Source: Mycetocola saprophilus (GTDB lineage: Bacteria > Actinomycetota > Actinomycetes > Actinomycetales > Microbacteriaceae). Taken from it: DNA of 64,000 nucleotides. Positions 1-9,527 of the stretch are shown one piece after another. The notes under the pieces are model-generated. The model ran no database searches. It had not been told where the DNA came from and saw only the letters and a list, made by a program, of their open reading frames with translations. Positions within the stretch are counted from its first letter, which is position 1. Each line of letters opens with the position of its first letter. The stretch lies in NCBI RefSeq assembly GCF_000718085.1, contig NZ_JOEC01000001.1:1116001-1180000 (forward strand), written 5' to 3'. The position numbers were made by a program, and so were the translations under genes.

Positions 1-530
1 GTGCCCGCGTCCAGGGCTCCCACGCCACCATCGAGAATTTCTGGGGCAGGCTGTTCCCCGGCCAGATTCCCGCCGTAGTGCTCCCGGAGGCGCTGGATTC
101 CTCTCGGATCTCGCTTGAGGGACATGATCTCGAGGTCATCGAAACCGGGTTTACCGACACCGCCGACAGCACCGTGCTGTGGGTTCCCGATCTCGGACTC
201 ATCGTGGGCGGCGACGTGCTCTATAACGACACCCACCAGTACACCGCCGAGACCACCACCGAGAGCCGCGAGCAGTGGGCGCGGGCGGCCGAGGGACTGG
301 CGCGGCTCGCGCCCACCGCCGTGGTTGCCGCCCACAAGCGCCCCGACGCCCCCGATAGCCCCGCCATCCTGGCCGAAACCGCGCGCTATCTGCGCGACTT
401 CAACGAGGTCGCGGCGGCCACTGACAGCGCCGAGGAGCTGTACACCCGCATGCTGGAACGCTACCCGCGCCGGGCGAACCCGGGCGCGCTGTGGGGCGGG
501 GCCCAGGTGGCCAAGCCGATTCGGCCGTAG
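1..530 (+). CDS. MBL-fold metallo-hydrolase, 5' end cut by window edge
   Basis: The reading frame is open from base 3 and ends at the TAG at 528-530, so the N-terminus lies outside the window. The visible part reads ARVQGSHATIENFWGRLFPG and continues into a segment DTADSTVLWVPDLGLIVGGD, the usual layout of the second half of a metallo-beta-lactamase fold, where a metal-binding Asp follows a strand and precedes the late His (VVAAHKRPD). The N-terminal HxHxDH motif cannot be seen. Substrate is unknown; such proteins hydrolyse esters, thioesters or lactams. It runs toward the convergent LysR gene. Fold assignment is good, specific function is not assignable. Confidence 0.75.
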   Translation, partial: ARVQGSHATIENFWGRLFPGQIPAVVLPEALDSSRISLEGHDLEVIETGFTDTADSTVLWVPDLGLIVGGDVLYNDTHQYTAETTTESREQWARAAEGLARLAPTAVVAAHKRPDAPDSPAILAETARYLRDFNEVAAATDSAEELYTRMLERYPRRANPGALWGGAQVAKPIRP

Positions 531-545
531 CGCGGCACTCCGGGG

Positions 546-575
546 GTGACGGGGATACGATAAGTCACCCGTCAC
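546..575. terminator. possible hairpin between MBL and LysR genes
   Basis: Inverted repeat with 8-bp arms (GTGACGGG at 546-553, CCCGTCAC at 568-575) between the two convergent genes; it overlaps the last codons of the LysR gene. There is no clear U-tract, so termination activity is only a guess. Confidence 0.3.
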
Positions 576-1491
576 TCCCGCGGGCGGCGACTCCCCCAAC
601 CTCGGCGATCAGCGCGAGCAACGCGCGGGCGCGCGCCGATGGCCGGGCACCCCGGGCCCACACCGCACTCAACGGACGGGTGATGCGCAGCCCGCGCACG
701 CACACCGCAACCAGCGTGCACGAGGTCAGCGCCTCGCTCACGGCGAGCACACTCAGCACCGCCGGCGCCTCCCCGGCAAGCACCGTCGCGCGCACCATCG
801 CGGTGGTGGGGAGGACCGCATACGGTGCGACCGGTGCCGAGGCGATCCCCTGGGCCGCGAGCGCCACCTCGAGCGCCCGACGGGTGCCGGATCCCTGCTC
901 CCGGGCGATCAACGGTGTTCGCGCCAGCTCCTCCGCGGTAATCCCCGAGCGACGCCGAGCCCACGGATGCGTGGGGGCCACCACAACCACCAGTTCGTCA
1001 CTTGCCACGCGCGCGGCCTCCAGCCCCGCGGGAGCCTCGGGGGTCTCCAGGAATCCGAGTTCCACGGTCCCCGCGCGCACCAGATCGGCCACGCCCGCGC
1101 TATTGGTCGCGGTCAGCTCGGCACGAACATCTCCGGCCGCCCGCAGCCCGCGCAGCCACTCCGGCACCAGATACTCGGCGATGGTCAGGCTCGCGGCAAT
1201 GCGCAGCGGGGCGGAGGAGGCCGCGGTCAGGGTTGCCACGGACTCGCCGAATCGATCGGCGGCGGCCAGTACCTCGCCGGCCCAGCCGGCGATCACGGTC
1301 CCCTCGGGGGTCATGGTAGATCCGCGTGGGGAGCGCCGCACCAGGGCGGTTCCCAGCCGCGCTTCGAGGGTCCGCATGCGCGCGGAAACCGCCTGCTGGG
1401 TGATCCCCAGCCGCGCGGCGGCGGCGGACAGGCTCCCGGTTTCGGCCGCGGCTACCAGAACCCGGAGTGCCGCAATTTCGATGTCCGACAT
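565..1491 (-). CDS. LysR-family transcriptional regulator
   Basis: 308 residues, the normal LysR length. The N-terminus (residues 1-60) is a winged HTH with the family signature AAETGSLSAAAARLGITQQAVSARMRTLE, followed by a periplasmic-binding-protein-like effector domain (about 90-300). It is divergent from the TDT transporter at 1574 with an 80-bp gap, so it probably binds that intergenic region and controls the transporter. The effector is unknown. The start is the ATG giving MSDIEIAALRVLV, directly ahead of the HTH. Confidence 0.88.
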   Translation of the reverse strand: MSDIEIAALRVLVAAAETGSLSAAAARLGITQQAVSARMRTLEARLGTALVRRSPRGSTMTPEGTVIAGWAGEVLAAADRFGESVATLTAASSAPLRIAASLTIAEYLVPEWLRGLRAAGDVRAELTATNSAGVADLVRAGTVELGFLETPEAPAGLEAARVASDELVVVVAPTHPWARRRSGITAEELARTPLIAREQGSGTRRALEVALAAQGIASAPVAPYAVLPTTAMVRATVLAGEAPAVLSVLAVSEALTSCTLVAVCVRGLRITRPLSAVWARGARPSARARALLALIAEVGGVAARGSDG

Positions 1492-1573
1492 ACGCTCCTG
1501 TCACAACGCCTGTTTGTATGCTCCCAATCGTATCCGACTACCCGGGCGCGGCTCCCGCGAGCAGGATGAAAAT

Positions 1574-2692
1574 ATGAACACCGCCACGCGCCGCCTCGGC
1601 GTCTCGAATCTAACCCCCAACTGGTTTGCCACGGTCATGGGCACCGGGATCATCGCCACGTCCGCCGCCACCCTGCCCCTGCGCGCGCCCTGGCTACTCG
1701 TGGCCGCGCGGGGCGTCTGGGTGCTGGCAACCCTGCTGTTGCTGGTGCTCCTGGCCGCAACCCTGCGCCACCACCGCCGATACCCCCGGATCGCGCGCTC
1801 CCATCACGCCCATCCCGTTCTTGCGCACTTCTACGGTGCCCTGCCCATGGCGATCCTGACGGTGGGGTCGGGAGCACTGCTCCTCGGGGAGCCGATGCTC
1901 GGCCGGGCGGCGGTGGGGCTGGCCTGGATCTGCTGGCTGGTGGGCACGGTGGGCGGGGTGGCCTGTGCGGTGATCATTCCGCTGCTGAGTTTCACACGCC
2001 TGCACCTCGGGCCGGGCGACGCCTTCGGCGGCTGGTTGATGCCCGTGGTACCGCCGATGGTGTCGGCGACCGGCGGGGCCCTCCTCACGCCCACCCTGGA
2101 CACCGCCGCCCGGCGCGCCGACATGATGCTGGTGTGCGCGGCACTGTTCGGGATGAGCCTGATCGCCTCGCTGATCATCATCGGGTTTATCTGGATGCGC
2201 CTGATTCGCCGTGGCATCGGGGCCGCGGGTGCCGTGCCCACCTACTGGATTGTGCTGGGTCCGCTGGGCCAGTCGGTCACCGCGGCGAGCGCCCTGGCCG
2301 CGGCCGCTCGCGGCACGCTCTCCCCCGAACACGCCGACCTGATGAACGCACTGGCGGTGGCCTACGGCGTGCCGGTGCTGGGATTCGCGTTCCTGTGGGC
2401 AATCCTGGCCACAGCTATCACCATAAAAACGCTCGTCCGCGGACTGCCGTTTTCCCTCACCTGGTGGTCCCTCACCTTCCCGGTCGGCACCTGCGTCACC
2501 GGCCTCAGCGGCCTGGCGGCCCGCACCGGCTCCCCCGCCCTGGCCGCCCTCGCCGTCATCGCCTTCACCCTCCTCGTCGCGGTATGGGCGCTCGTGGCTA
2601 CCCGGACGGCCTGGGGCACCTTCGTGCGCCGCGACCTCCTGTCCCCCGCGCCCTCGCTCCCCGAGTCTCGGGCGGTGGGGGTAGTCTCCTAG
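1574..2692 (+). CDS. TDT-family (TehA/SLAC1-like) transporter
   Basis: 372 residues with about ten hydrophobic segments. The N-terminal LTPNWFATVMGTGIIATSAA is the hallmark of the tellurite-resistance/dicarboxylate transporter (TDT) family, which includes TehA, SLAC1 anion channels and yeast Ssu1 sulfite exporters. The frame is open far upstream, but the ATG at 1574 starts just before the family domain and leaves an intergenic promoter region with the divergent LysR gene, so it is preferred. LysR plus TDT suggests inducible export of an anion (sulfite, an organic acid or a toxic oxyanion); the substrate cannot be read from sequence. Confidence 0.82.
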   Translation: MNTATRRLGVSNLTPNWFATVMGTGIIATSAATLPLRAPWLLVAARGVWVLATLLLLVLLAATLRHHRRYPRIARSHHAHPVLAHFYGALPMAILTVGSGALLLGEPMLGRAAVGLAWICWLVGTVGGVACAVIIPLLSFTRLHLGPGDAFGGWLMPVVPPMVSATGGALLTPTLDTAARRADMMLVCAALFGMSLIASLIIIGFIWMRLIRRGIGAAGAVPTYWIVLGPLGQSVTAASALAAAARGTLSPEHADLMNALAVAYGVPVLGFAFLWAILATAITIKTLVRGLPFSLTWWSLTFPVGTCVTGLSGLAARTGSPALAALAVIAFTLLVAVWALVATRTAWGTFVRRDLLSPAPSLPESRAVGVVS

Positions 2693-2852
2693 GGCCGCTT
2701 CCGCAATGTCCGCATGTGCCTCGCGAATTACCCCCGCACCCCCGGAAACCCGGGGGGCACAACGTGTCGCAACGATCAGAAATTGATTAATTCGAGTTTT
2801 TTCGTACTTGTGGGTGGATGGTTGTGCTTACACCATCTCAGAGGAGCTACGA

Positions 2853-4031
2853 ATGTCATCTTCCACCACCCGGTTCCCGGCCGGACTGTACGCGCTCGCT
2901 CTCGGGGGGTTCGGTATTGGGCTCACCGAGTTCGGAGTGGTGGGCCTACTTCCGCCCATCTCTGCAGAGTTCGGGGTTTCGGCCGCGCTCTCGGGGGTCC
3001 TCGTGTCGGGCTACGCCATCAGCGTGGCGGTCGGGGCAATCCTGCTTACCGCCCTCCTGGCTCGATTTGAACGCCGCGGGGTGCTCCTCGGGCTCGTGGT
3101 GCTGTTTGTGTTGGGCAACCTGCTTTCCGCACTGGCCCCCGATTTCTCGATTCTGCTCCTCGGCCGGCTGATCGCCGCGCTCTGCCACGGCGCGTTCTTC
3201 GGGGTCGGTGCCGTGGTCGCCGCGGACCTGGTGCCCGTGCAGCGCCGAGCCAGCGCCATTGCGCTGATGTTTACGGGCCTCACCGTTGCTAATGTGCTCG
3301 GAGTTCCGTTTGGTACCTTCCTGGGTCAGAGCTTTGGCTGGCGCTCCACGTTTTGGGCACTCACCGTTATCGGAATCCTCACGCTGGTGGGTATCCGTCT
3401 TCTCGTGCGGCACACCCCGGCACCCCACAGTGAGCGAGGAATCCTCGCCGGGCTCCGCACCCTGGGGCGGCCGGTCATTCTGGTGTCGGCGCTGGTCAGC
3501 ATCTTCACCTTCGGTGGTTTGGTGGGCGCATATACGTACATCGCCTTTACGCTGACGCAGGTCAGCGGACTACCCGAGGCGTCCCTCCCCTGGATGCTGT
3601 TGCTGTTCGGACTGGGGAGTTTCATCGGCAATCTGATCGGTGGCCGGTTAGCGGATCGAGCACTCAATCGATCCCTGCCGATCATCCTCGCGCTGCTCAC
3701 CCTCCTGCTGGCAGGGTTTGCCGCCTCGGCAACCATCTGGTGGGTTGCCCCGATCGCCCTCTTCGCGCTGGGTGTGATCGGATTCGCCTCGGCTCCGGGA
3801 CTCCAGGTACGAATCATGCAGCTTGCACCCGATGCTCCCACCGCCGCATCGGGTGCCAATATCGCCGCCCTCAACATCGGGAACGCGATTGGTGCCGCGA
3901 TCGGTGGCGCTCTCCTCGCCGCCGGATTCGGTGCCACCGCACCCGTATGGACCGGCAGCGCCCTCGCCCTGTTAGCGCTCATCACCCTCGTCTCGGCGAC
4001 GGCCTTTGCACGCCGCCGCCTCACACCCTAA
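2853..4031 (+). CDS. MFS efflux transporter (DHA1/AraJ type)
   Basis: 392 residues with 12 predicted membrane helices. N-terminal LALGGFGIGLTEFGVVGLLP is the typical DHA1 (AraJ/Cmr-like) first helix, and the loop-2 region ALLARFERRGVLLG corresponds to the conserved MFS G-x-x-D/E-R-x-G-R-R loop in degenerate form. A GAGGAG Shine-Dalgarno sequence at 2841-2846 selects the ATG at 2853 over an upstream in-frame codon. Likely a proton-coupled drug or sugar exporter of the plasma membrane; substrate unknown. It stands alone between the TDT gene and a convergent MFS gene. Confidence 0.85.
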   Translation: MSSSTTRFPAGLYALALGGFGIGLTEFGVVGLLPPISAEFGVSAALSGVLVSGYAISVAVGAILLTALLARFERRGVLLGLVVLFVLGNLLSALAPDFSILLLGRLIAALCHGAFFGVGAVVAADLVPVQRRASAIALMFTGLTVANVLGVPFGTFLGQSFGWRSTFWALTVIGILTLVGIRLLVRHTPAPHSERGILAGLRTLGRPVILVSALVSIFTFGGLVGAYTYIAFTLTQVSGLPEASLPWMLLLFGLGSFIGNLIGGRLADRALNRSLPIILALLTLLLAGFAASATIWWVAPIALFALGVIGFASAPGLQVRIMQLAPDAPTAASGANIAALNIGNAIGAAIGGALLAAGFGATAPVWTGSALALLALITLVSATAFARRRLTP

Positions 4032-4178
4032 GGAACCCACACGAATCATCGAAATCACGGCAATACGAACTTGTTTCCCCTGCTAGCGTTGGCAGTCCAA
4101 CGCTAAACGCACCTGAGAGCTCGCCTCCTACTCGCTCACTCAGTTTGAGCCCAAGCAACTTACAAATGAAGTCGGTTT

Positions 4179-5600
4179 CTACTCGGACAAGGCCTTCGGA
4201 AGCCTGAGAACCAGGGCAATCAGGATCGCCGCCACGAGGGCAATGACCGCATTGACCGCAATCGAGAGCTGAAGACCAGCGAGGAGTCCCACCGCGAGCT
4301 GACTCGCCAGGATTGCAGACATAACAGGCGTCCCGAGGGTGATGCCGACCTGCTGACTCATCGTCACCAACCCCGTAGCCAGCCCCTGCTGTTCGGCGGG
4401 AACCGCGGTGGTAGCGGTGACCGTGTACCCCACAATCGCGACCAGGTTGGCGATGCCCCCGATAAACGTGAGGATCAGCAACGGCACAACCCACCCGCTT
4501 GATCGGTCCGCGAAGGCGAGCGGTAGCGTGGCTCCGGCCTGGACCAGGAGACCGATGACGATTGCGAACTTGGAGTTGGTTCGACCAATCACCCGAGGGG
4601 CAATCAGCCCGCCGATAACGGTCCCAATTCCCAGAACCCCCAACATGAGCCCCGCGGTGACCGCGTTGAACCCCAGAATCTCCTGCAGGTAGAGCGTCAG
4701 CACAAACACCAGCGAGGTCTCGGTTGCAAAGGCCAGGAGGCCGGCGATGTTGCCCCAGGCCACATTGGCACCGCGTAGCATCGAGAGTTCCACCAGCGGT
4801 TGACCCACTCGGCGCTCAATCAACCAGAAGAGCAGGAAGAGCAGGAGAGCGAGCGCTATTGGTGCCCAGGCGGTGGGGCTCGCCCATCCCGACTGCCCCG
4901 CGGAGGTGATCCCAAAGACCAGCGCACCGAGAGCCAGGGTCACGGTAATCGCCCCGGGAACATCCAGCCGTGGACGCTCCCCCGCGCGTTTCTCGTGCAG
5001 CACGAAGGGGGCGATCACGATGACCGCGAGCGCCACGACCACGTTGATAAAGAAGGCCCAGCGCCAGCTCACCACGCCGGTCAAGACACCGCCCAACACC
5101 GCCCCGCCGGTGAATCCGGCGGCCATCAGCGCACCATTGAGCCCGAGCACGCGACTGCGTGCAGGACCTTCCGGGAACGTGGTGGTCATCAGGGAGAGCG
5201 CCGCGGGGGTGACCATTGCGGTCGCGATTCCCTGACCCACCCGCGCCACGATCAGAATGGTGGGATCCGGCGCGAGGCCACCCGCAAGCGAGCTCACTCC
5301 CAAGAGCACAATCCCGATCAGAAACAGACGCTTGCGCCCAAACAGGTCCGCGACTCGGCCGAAGAACAGGGTGAAGCCCGCCGCGCACAGCGCGAACGAG
5401 GTCACGATCCATTGCAATCCCGCGGTAGGGAAACCGAGTTCGGCCCCAATATGCGGTAGGGCAACGTTGAGGATCGAAAAATCTACGGCCAGGGTGAAGT
5501 TGGCCGTGAGGAGTACCGCGAGGGCAAGGCGCTGGACGGTGGTGGGCCGCGTCACCGCGGAGGCTGTCGCATCCGGAGGGGTTGAGTGATGTGTTGACAT
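4179..5600 (-). CDS. MFS drug efflux transporter (DHA2/EmrB type)
   Basis: 473 residues with about 14 hydrophobic segments. The first helix LALAVLLTANFTLAVDFSILNVALPHIGAELG is the DHA2 (EmrB/QacA) motif D-x-S/T-I-V-N-V-A-L-P, and GRVADLFGRKRLFLIG is the loop-2 MFS motif. The frame is open upstream to 6191, but that region overlaps the opposite-strand XRE gene; the ATG giving MSTHHSTPP is chosen, with MGDMSTHH three codons earlier possible. The divergent XRE regulator at 5703 is the likely controller. Multidrug export is the family role; substrate unknown. Confidence 0.86.
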   Translation of the reverse strand: MSTHHSTPPDATASAVTRPTTVQRLALAVLLTANFTLAVDFSILNVALPHIGAELGFPTAGLQWIVTSFALCAAGFTLFFGRVADLFGRKRLFLIGIVLLGVSSLAGGLAPDPTILIVARVGQGIATAMVTPAALSLMTTTFPEGPARSRVLGLNGALMAAGFTGGAVLGGVLTGVVSWRWAFFINVVVALAVIVIAPFVLHEKRAGERPRLDVPGAITVTLALGALVFGITSAGQSGWASPTAWAPIALALLLFLLFWLIERRVGQPLVELSMLRGANVAWGNIAGLLAFATETSLVFVLTLYLQEILGFNAVTAGLMLGVLGIGTVIGGLIAPRVIGRTNSKFAIVIGLLVQAGATLPLAFADRSSGWVVPLLILTFIGGIANLVAIVGYTVTATTAVPAEQQGLATGLVTMSQQVGITLGTPVMSAILASQLAVGLLAGLQLSIAVNAVIALVAAILIALVLRLPKALSE

Positions 5601-5702
5601 GTCCCCCATCCTCCGACCATGATCGGGCGCTAGCCAGATCCCCAGGGTTCCTAACACTGGGAGGGATACGGTGGCTTCGCCCAGGCAGAGAACAATGGGG
5701 AT

Positions 5703-6620
5703 ATGGAAGACTTCGCTTTCCCACTCCCGTCCGCCGCCGATACGCTCGGTGGTAGCGACGCCCGTACCCATGCCCAAGAGCATCAGGCGGGCGAGCTCGG
5801 GAGGTTCTTGCGTTCGCGTCGAGACCGGCTGACGCCCGAAGATGTGGGGGTTCCTTCGTATGGACGTCGTCGCGTAGCGGGCCTCCGGCGCGAGGAGCTT
5901 GCCCCGCTGGCGGGAGTGTCGGTCACGTATTACACCCGGCTGGAGCAGGGGCAGTCGCAGAATGCCTCGGACTCGGTGATCGAGTCCCTCGCACGCGCAC
6001 TGCAGCTGCGTCCTGATGAACGGGCCCACCTGTTTGCCCTCGCCCGCCCGGGCATGATCAAACGCCGGGAGATCATCCAACCCGAAATCCCCGACCCCGG
6101 CGCGCGACAGCTTCTCTACGCGATGACCTCGGTGCCCGCACTTCTCCTGGGGCACAGCAACGACATTCTGGCATGGAACCGCGCCGGTCATCTACTCCTG
6201 GCCGACCATCTCCCCGTCGATGCCCCCGATACCGAGGCGCACCGGCCGAACCACCTGAAGATGCTCTTTTTAGACGCCACCTCCCGCACTCTCTATCGTG
6301 ATTGGGAGACGGAGGCCTCGGAGGCCGTGGGTTCCCTGCGTTACATTGCCGCACAGTTCCCCGAGGATCGACGGCTCTTCGAGCTGATCGGTGAGCTCAA
6401 CGATCGCAGCCGTGATTTTTCCCGTCTCTGGACCGAGCACACGGTGCGGTTGTGCACCAGCGGGACCAAGCGGCTCAGGCATCCCCTGGTCGGCCCCCTG
6501 GAACTGAACTATGAGCTCCTCCATCTCCCCGACCGCGAGGGGCAGCGGATCCTGACCCACTCTGCCCCGGCCGGGAGCGCGGCGCAGAACACCCTGCAGA
6601 GGCTCCTCGACACACTCTAG
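5703..6620 (+). CDS. XRE-family regulator with MmyB-like C-terminal domain
   Basis: 305 residues. Residues about 30-100 form a lambda-repressor-type HTH (LGRFLRSRRDRLTPEDVG... RVAGLRREELAPLAGVSVTYYTRLEQG), a form very common in actinobacteria. Residues about 120-290 match the MmyB-like ligand-binding domain (LLGHSNDILAWNRAGHLLL and the later GTKRLRHPLVGPLELNYELL). It is divergent from the DHA2 MFS gene with a 102-bp gap, implying local control of that pump. The inducer is unknown. The start ATG lies immediately after the intergenic region. Confidence 0.88.
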   Translation: MEDFAFPLPSAADTLGGSDARTHAQEHQAGELGRFLRSRRDRLTPEDVGVPSYGRRRVAGLRREELAPLAGVSVTYYTRLEQGQSQNASDSVIESLARALQLRPDERAHLFALARPGMIKRREIIQPEIPDPGARQLLYAMTSVPALLLGHSNDILAWNRAGHLLLADHLPVDAPDTEAHRPNHLKMLFLDATSRTLYRDWETEASEAVGSLRYIAAQFPEDRRLFELIGELNDRSRDFSRLWTEHTVRLCTSGTKRLRHPLVGPLELNYELLHLPDREGQRILTHSAPAGSAAQNTLQRLLDTL

Positions 6621-6722
6621 ACTTTCGAAACGCTTCAGACTTTTGACCATCACCCGGTTCCAGTAGCCACTCCCTGCCAAGGGTAGGCACCCAACGGACA
6701 CGCTGGCCGGCGACGAGGAAAT

Positions 6723-6756
6723 AAAAAACACCCCGTCCGAAGACGGGGTGTTTTTT
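6723..6756. terminator. bidirectional rho-independent terminator
   Basis: A-tract, then stem ACACCCCGTC/GACGGGGTGT with a CGAA loop, then a T6 tract. It can serve the XRE gene from the left and the tRNA from the right. Confidence 0.9.
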
Positions 6757-6775
6757 GTGCCTAGTGCACGTTGGG

Positions 6776-6848
6776 TGGATCTGAGGGGACTCGAACCCCT
6801 GACCCCCTGCATGCCATGCAGGTGCGCTACCAGCTGCGCCACAGACCC
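6776..6848 (-). tRNA. tRNA-Ala(GGC)
   Basis: 73 nt that folds fully into a cloverleaf on the minus strand. The acceptor stem pairs GGGTCTG with CAGATCC and contains the G3-U70 wobble pair that identifies alanine tRNAs. The anticodon stem is CCTGC/GCAGG around the 7-nt loop ATGGCAT, giving anticodon GGC. The T-arm has GGGGTTCGAGTCCCC. The 3' CCA is not encoded (the genomic sequence after the discriminator A is CCC). Confidence 0.97.
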
Positions 6849-6963
6849 GGATTGTTATTCACTCGGCCGTGGCCTCGTGTTCAACATGTTTAGATTACAA
6901 CACGAGGACACGGCGAGGAAAATCGGACACGCCGCACGGGCGCGTCGCCCGCGCGAACGGGAC

Positions 6964-7344
6964 CTACTGCGTGATGGAGACGGGCTCCGGCAGGGTGATC
7001 TCGATCTGCGGGCAGTCCTTCCACAGGCGCTCGAGGTCGTAGTAGGAACGCTCCTCATCGTGGAAGACGTGGACCACAACCGAACCGAAGTCCAGCAGCA
7101 CCCAGCGTCCGCCGGCACGGCCCTCGCGACGCTTGGTCTTCACGCCGGCCTCGTTGAGCTTGTCCTCAACCTCGCCGGCGATGGCGATGACGTTACGTTC
7201 GTTGCGACCGGTGGCGATCAGGAATGCGTCAACAAAGGGCAGCGGCTGGGAGACGTCCAGCGCGATCAGCTCGGATCCGCCCTTTGCGTCCGCCGCCTGT
7301 GCGGCGATCTGGATCGCCTCGGTGACGGAGAGTTCGGAAGTCAT
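6964..7344 (-). CDS. rsfS: ribosome silencing factor RsfS
   Basis: 126 residues, normal for RsfS (Iojap/YbeB). The conserved core is DAFLIATGRNERNVIAIAGEVEDKL, followed by WVLLDFGSVVVHVFHDEERSYYDLERLWKD. The protein binds ribosomal protein uL14 on the 50S subunit and blocks subunit joining under starvation. The MTSELSV start is preferred over an upstream in-frame codon because it follows a GAAAGG Shine-Dalgarno. It lies downstream of nadD, as in most actinobacteria, and just ahead of the tRNA. Confidence 0.95.
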   Translation of the reverse strand: MTSELSVTEAIQIAAQAADAKGGSELIALDVSQPLPFVDAFLIATGRNERNVIAIAGEVEDKLNEAGVKTKRREGRAGGRWVLLDFGSVVVHVFHDEERSYYDLERLWKDCPQIEITLPEPVSITQ

Positions 7345-7373
7345 AAATACCTTTCGGTGGTGTGTGGGGTGGG

Positions 7374-8669
7374 TCAAATGGACCCGGAAACGATGGCGAT
7401 AATCACGACGGCCACCAGGGCCACCGCGAGGACTCCGGCCGTAACCGACAGGGTCATCAGCAGTCGATTGTTCTTGACGGGGGCGGGCGGCGCAATCACG
7501 TCGCGGGTCGCGGTGTGCGAGCTCACGGCGCGGCTGGCCGAGACGGGGTTACCCGCGGTTACCGGCTGCGGGTCCTCGTCGTGGTCAAACATGGTGTCCA
7601 GATCGCCCTTTTCCAGGCGGTTCTGGTTGGTGTTGGAGAGGCTGCCGGGCAGGTCGATGGTGCCGGTCACGATGACCTCACCCGAGCCGAGTACCGGACC
7701 GCTCAGCGGACCGCTGCCGGGAACCGAGGGCAGGATCAGCGCGTTGGTGGTGGTGGAGCTGCCGCCGGTGGTGTCGACGCCGCGGGCAATGATGTCATCA
7801 AAGCCGGTGGCCTTGCCGCGACCCGCGCCGTTCAGCCCGAAGGCATCGCCCAGGTGAGGCATCGCCTGGGTCTCGTCGATGTTGCCTGGAAGCACCCCGA
7901 AGGAGGCACCGGGCAGCTGCACGTCCGGAGTCGCCGCGGGGGCTGCCTGCGCCCGTGCCGCACGCTCGCGCTCGGCCTCGGCCCGCTCGGCGGCGGCGCG
8001 CTCCTCGGCGGCCTGCGTCTCCTCGGCAACACGACGCGCCTCGGATTCGGCGGCGGCTTCGGCGGCGGCCTTCTCGGCCTCGTCCTTGCGGGAGGCCTTC
8101 TTCAGCGCACGCTTGCTGCGCGCGCTGAGCTGCTCGTTGGCAACCCGATCGGCCTCGGCCTTCTCGGCGGCGGCCCGTTCGGCAGCCTCGCGCTCGGCAC
8201 GCTCACGTGCGGCCTTCTCGGCGGCCACCCGCTCGACCTCGGCGCGCACCGCGGCGGCGCTGGCTTCGGCCTCGGCGGCGCGATCACGCGCGGGTGCCAG
8301 GAAGGCATCGGACAGGGTCGGGGTCTGCGGGGCGTTCGTGGGTGCGGGACGCTCGGTGCTCACGCCCCGGGCGGCGTCGGCGGCGGTTCCGGTCCCCCGG
8401 GCCCGCTCCAGATCGCGCATCTGGCGACGGGTTAGCGTCGCCCCGCTGCGCTCGGCCTCGATCAGCGCACGAATCGCACCGGCATCCAGCGGAGCGGTGG
8501 TGTTCGTGTCCGGCGCCGATGCTTCGGTGCCGGTCGCCGAAGCGGCTGGACGCGCCTCGGCGGGCGGAGTCTGCGGCGCGACGACGGGAACCTGCGCCGT
8601 CTGGCCCGCCTGCGTGCGCTCTCGCAGCTGACGACGCGACAGCGGCTTATCGTCGGATGATGTACTCAT
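7374..8669 (-). CDS. Ala/Glu-rich coiled-coil protein with one C-terminal membrane anchor
   Basis: 431 residues, no recognised enzymatic domain. It starts [20 protein letters not shown] and has a second related segment [15 protein letters not shown]. Residues about 120-240 are a long charged Ala/Glu/Arg coiled coil (repeats like [20 protein letters not shown]). A single hydrophobic helix sits at the extreme C-terminus (about 400-428), so it is probably tail-anchored with a cytoplasmic coiled coil. The ATG overlaps the nadD stop (ATGA), so it is translated with nadD and rsfS. Conserved position suggests a cell-envelope or cytoskeletal role, but that is inference only. Confidence 0.75.
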   Translation of the reverse strand: MSTSSDDKPLSRRQLRERTQAGQTAQVPVVAPQTPPAEARPAASATGTEASAPDTNTTAPLDAGAIRALIEAERSGATLTRRQMRDLERARGTGTAADAARGVSTERPAPTNAPQTPTLSDAFLAPARDRAAEAEASAAAVRAEVERVAAEKAARERAEREAAERAAAEKAEADRVANEQLSARSKRALKKASRKDEAEKAAAEAAAESEARRVAEETQAAEERAAAERAEAERERAARAQAAPAATPDVQLPGASFGVLPGNIDETQAMPHLGDAFGLNGAGRGKATGFDDIIARGVDTTGGSSTTTNALILPSVPGSGPLSGPVLGSGEVIVTGTIDLPGSLSNTNQNRLEKGDLDTMFDHDEDPQPVTAGNPVSASRAVSSHTATRDVIAPPAPVKNNRLLMTLSVTAGVLAVALVAVVIIAIVSGSI

Positions 8670-9265
8670 GCATTACTCCGATACAGGTGGTGTTTGCTGA
8701 TGTACTGAACGACGCCGTCCGGTACGAGATACCAAACCGGCGAACCGTCTTTGACACGGGCACGGCAGTCGGTGGAGGAAATCGCCATTGCGGGAACCTC
8801 AAGCACGGCGACATCCTTATTGGGAAGCGCTTCCTCGGTGAGCACGTGGCCCGGGCGGGTGACCGCAACGAACTTGGCCAGGGACCACAGCTCGTCGACG
8901 TCCTTCCAACCCAGGATCTGCTGGACCGCGTCGGCCCCCGAGATGAAGTACAGCTCGGCGTCGGGACGCTGGCGCTGCAGGTCCCGCAGGGTGTCGATCG
9001 TGAAGGTGGGACCCTCACGGTCAAGATCCACCCGGCTCACGGTGAACCGCGGATTGGAGGCGGTCGCGATGACCGTCATCAGGTAGCGGTGCTCCCCCTC
9101 GGTCACGCGGCTCTTCTGCCACGGACGACCGGTGGGAACAAACACCACCTCATCCAGGTCGTACGACTGGGCTACCTCGCTGGCGGCCACCAGGTGACCG
9201 TGATGAATCGGGTCAAAGGTTCCACCCATGACCCCGATCCGCGGGCGCCGTGTACCGGCCTGCAT
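8666..9265 (-). CDS. nadD: nicotinate-nucleotide adenylyltransferase
   Basis: 199 residues, family-typical. N-terminal [20 protein letters not shown] contains the nucleotidyltransferase (H/T)xGH motif, and the C-terminal half has the second signature I-S-S-T-D in slightly changed context ([11 protein letters not shown]). It adenylates nicotinate mononucleotide to deamido-NAD in the cytoplasm. Its TGA overlaps the ATG of the next gene, so nadD, the coiled-coil gene and rsfS form one operon. Confidence 0.95.
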   Translation of the reverse strand: MQAGTRRPRIGVMGGTFDPIHHGHLVAASEVAQSYDLDEVVFVPTGRPWQKSRVTEGEHRYLMTVIATASNPRFTVSRVDLDREGPTFTIDTLRDLQRQRPDAELYFISGADAVQQILGWKDVDELWSLAKFVAVTRPGHVLTEEALPNKDVAVLEVPAMAISSTDCRARVKDGSPVWYLVPDGVVQYISKHHLYRSNA

Positions 9266-9280
9266 CCTGACGAACCTACC

Positions 9281-9475
9281 TTAGTGGTGGCTACCGGCAC
9301 CCGGCTGTGCGGCCGGCTTCTGGCTGTGACGGTTGGCTACGTCGCGGTAGGTGAAGGTGGTGACACCGAGGATCGCCAGCGCTACCAGCGCAACCACGCC
9401 ATACATGAAGGGGGGCATGGGCAGCTCGGTGTGCGCCGCCTCAGCAGCGGAAACGAGGATGGTCGAGATCGACAT
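9281..9475 (-). CDS. small single-span membrane protein
   Basis: 64 residues. One hydrophobic helix (about residues 25-42, FMYGVVALVALAILGVTTF) is preceded by an acidic N-terminus and followed by a short basic, His-ending tail. It lies between proA and nadD with short gaps in the same direction. The position is familiar from Microbacteriaceae genomes but no function is known to me. Confidence 0.7.
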   Translation of the reverse strand: MSISTILVSAAEAAHTELPMPPFMYGVVALVALAILGVTTFTYRDVANRHSQKPAAQPGAGSHH

Positions 9476-9527
9476 CAGTTCTCCAATTCACAGTTCGGGC
9501 AAGAATCGCCTCGGACCAGTCTACCGG

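Noticed and set aside
5600..6191. N-terminal extension of the DHA2 MFS gene up to 6191
   Set aside because: It would overlap the well-supported divergent XRE gene by about 490 bp and adds no membrane domain.
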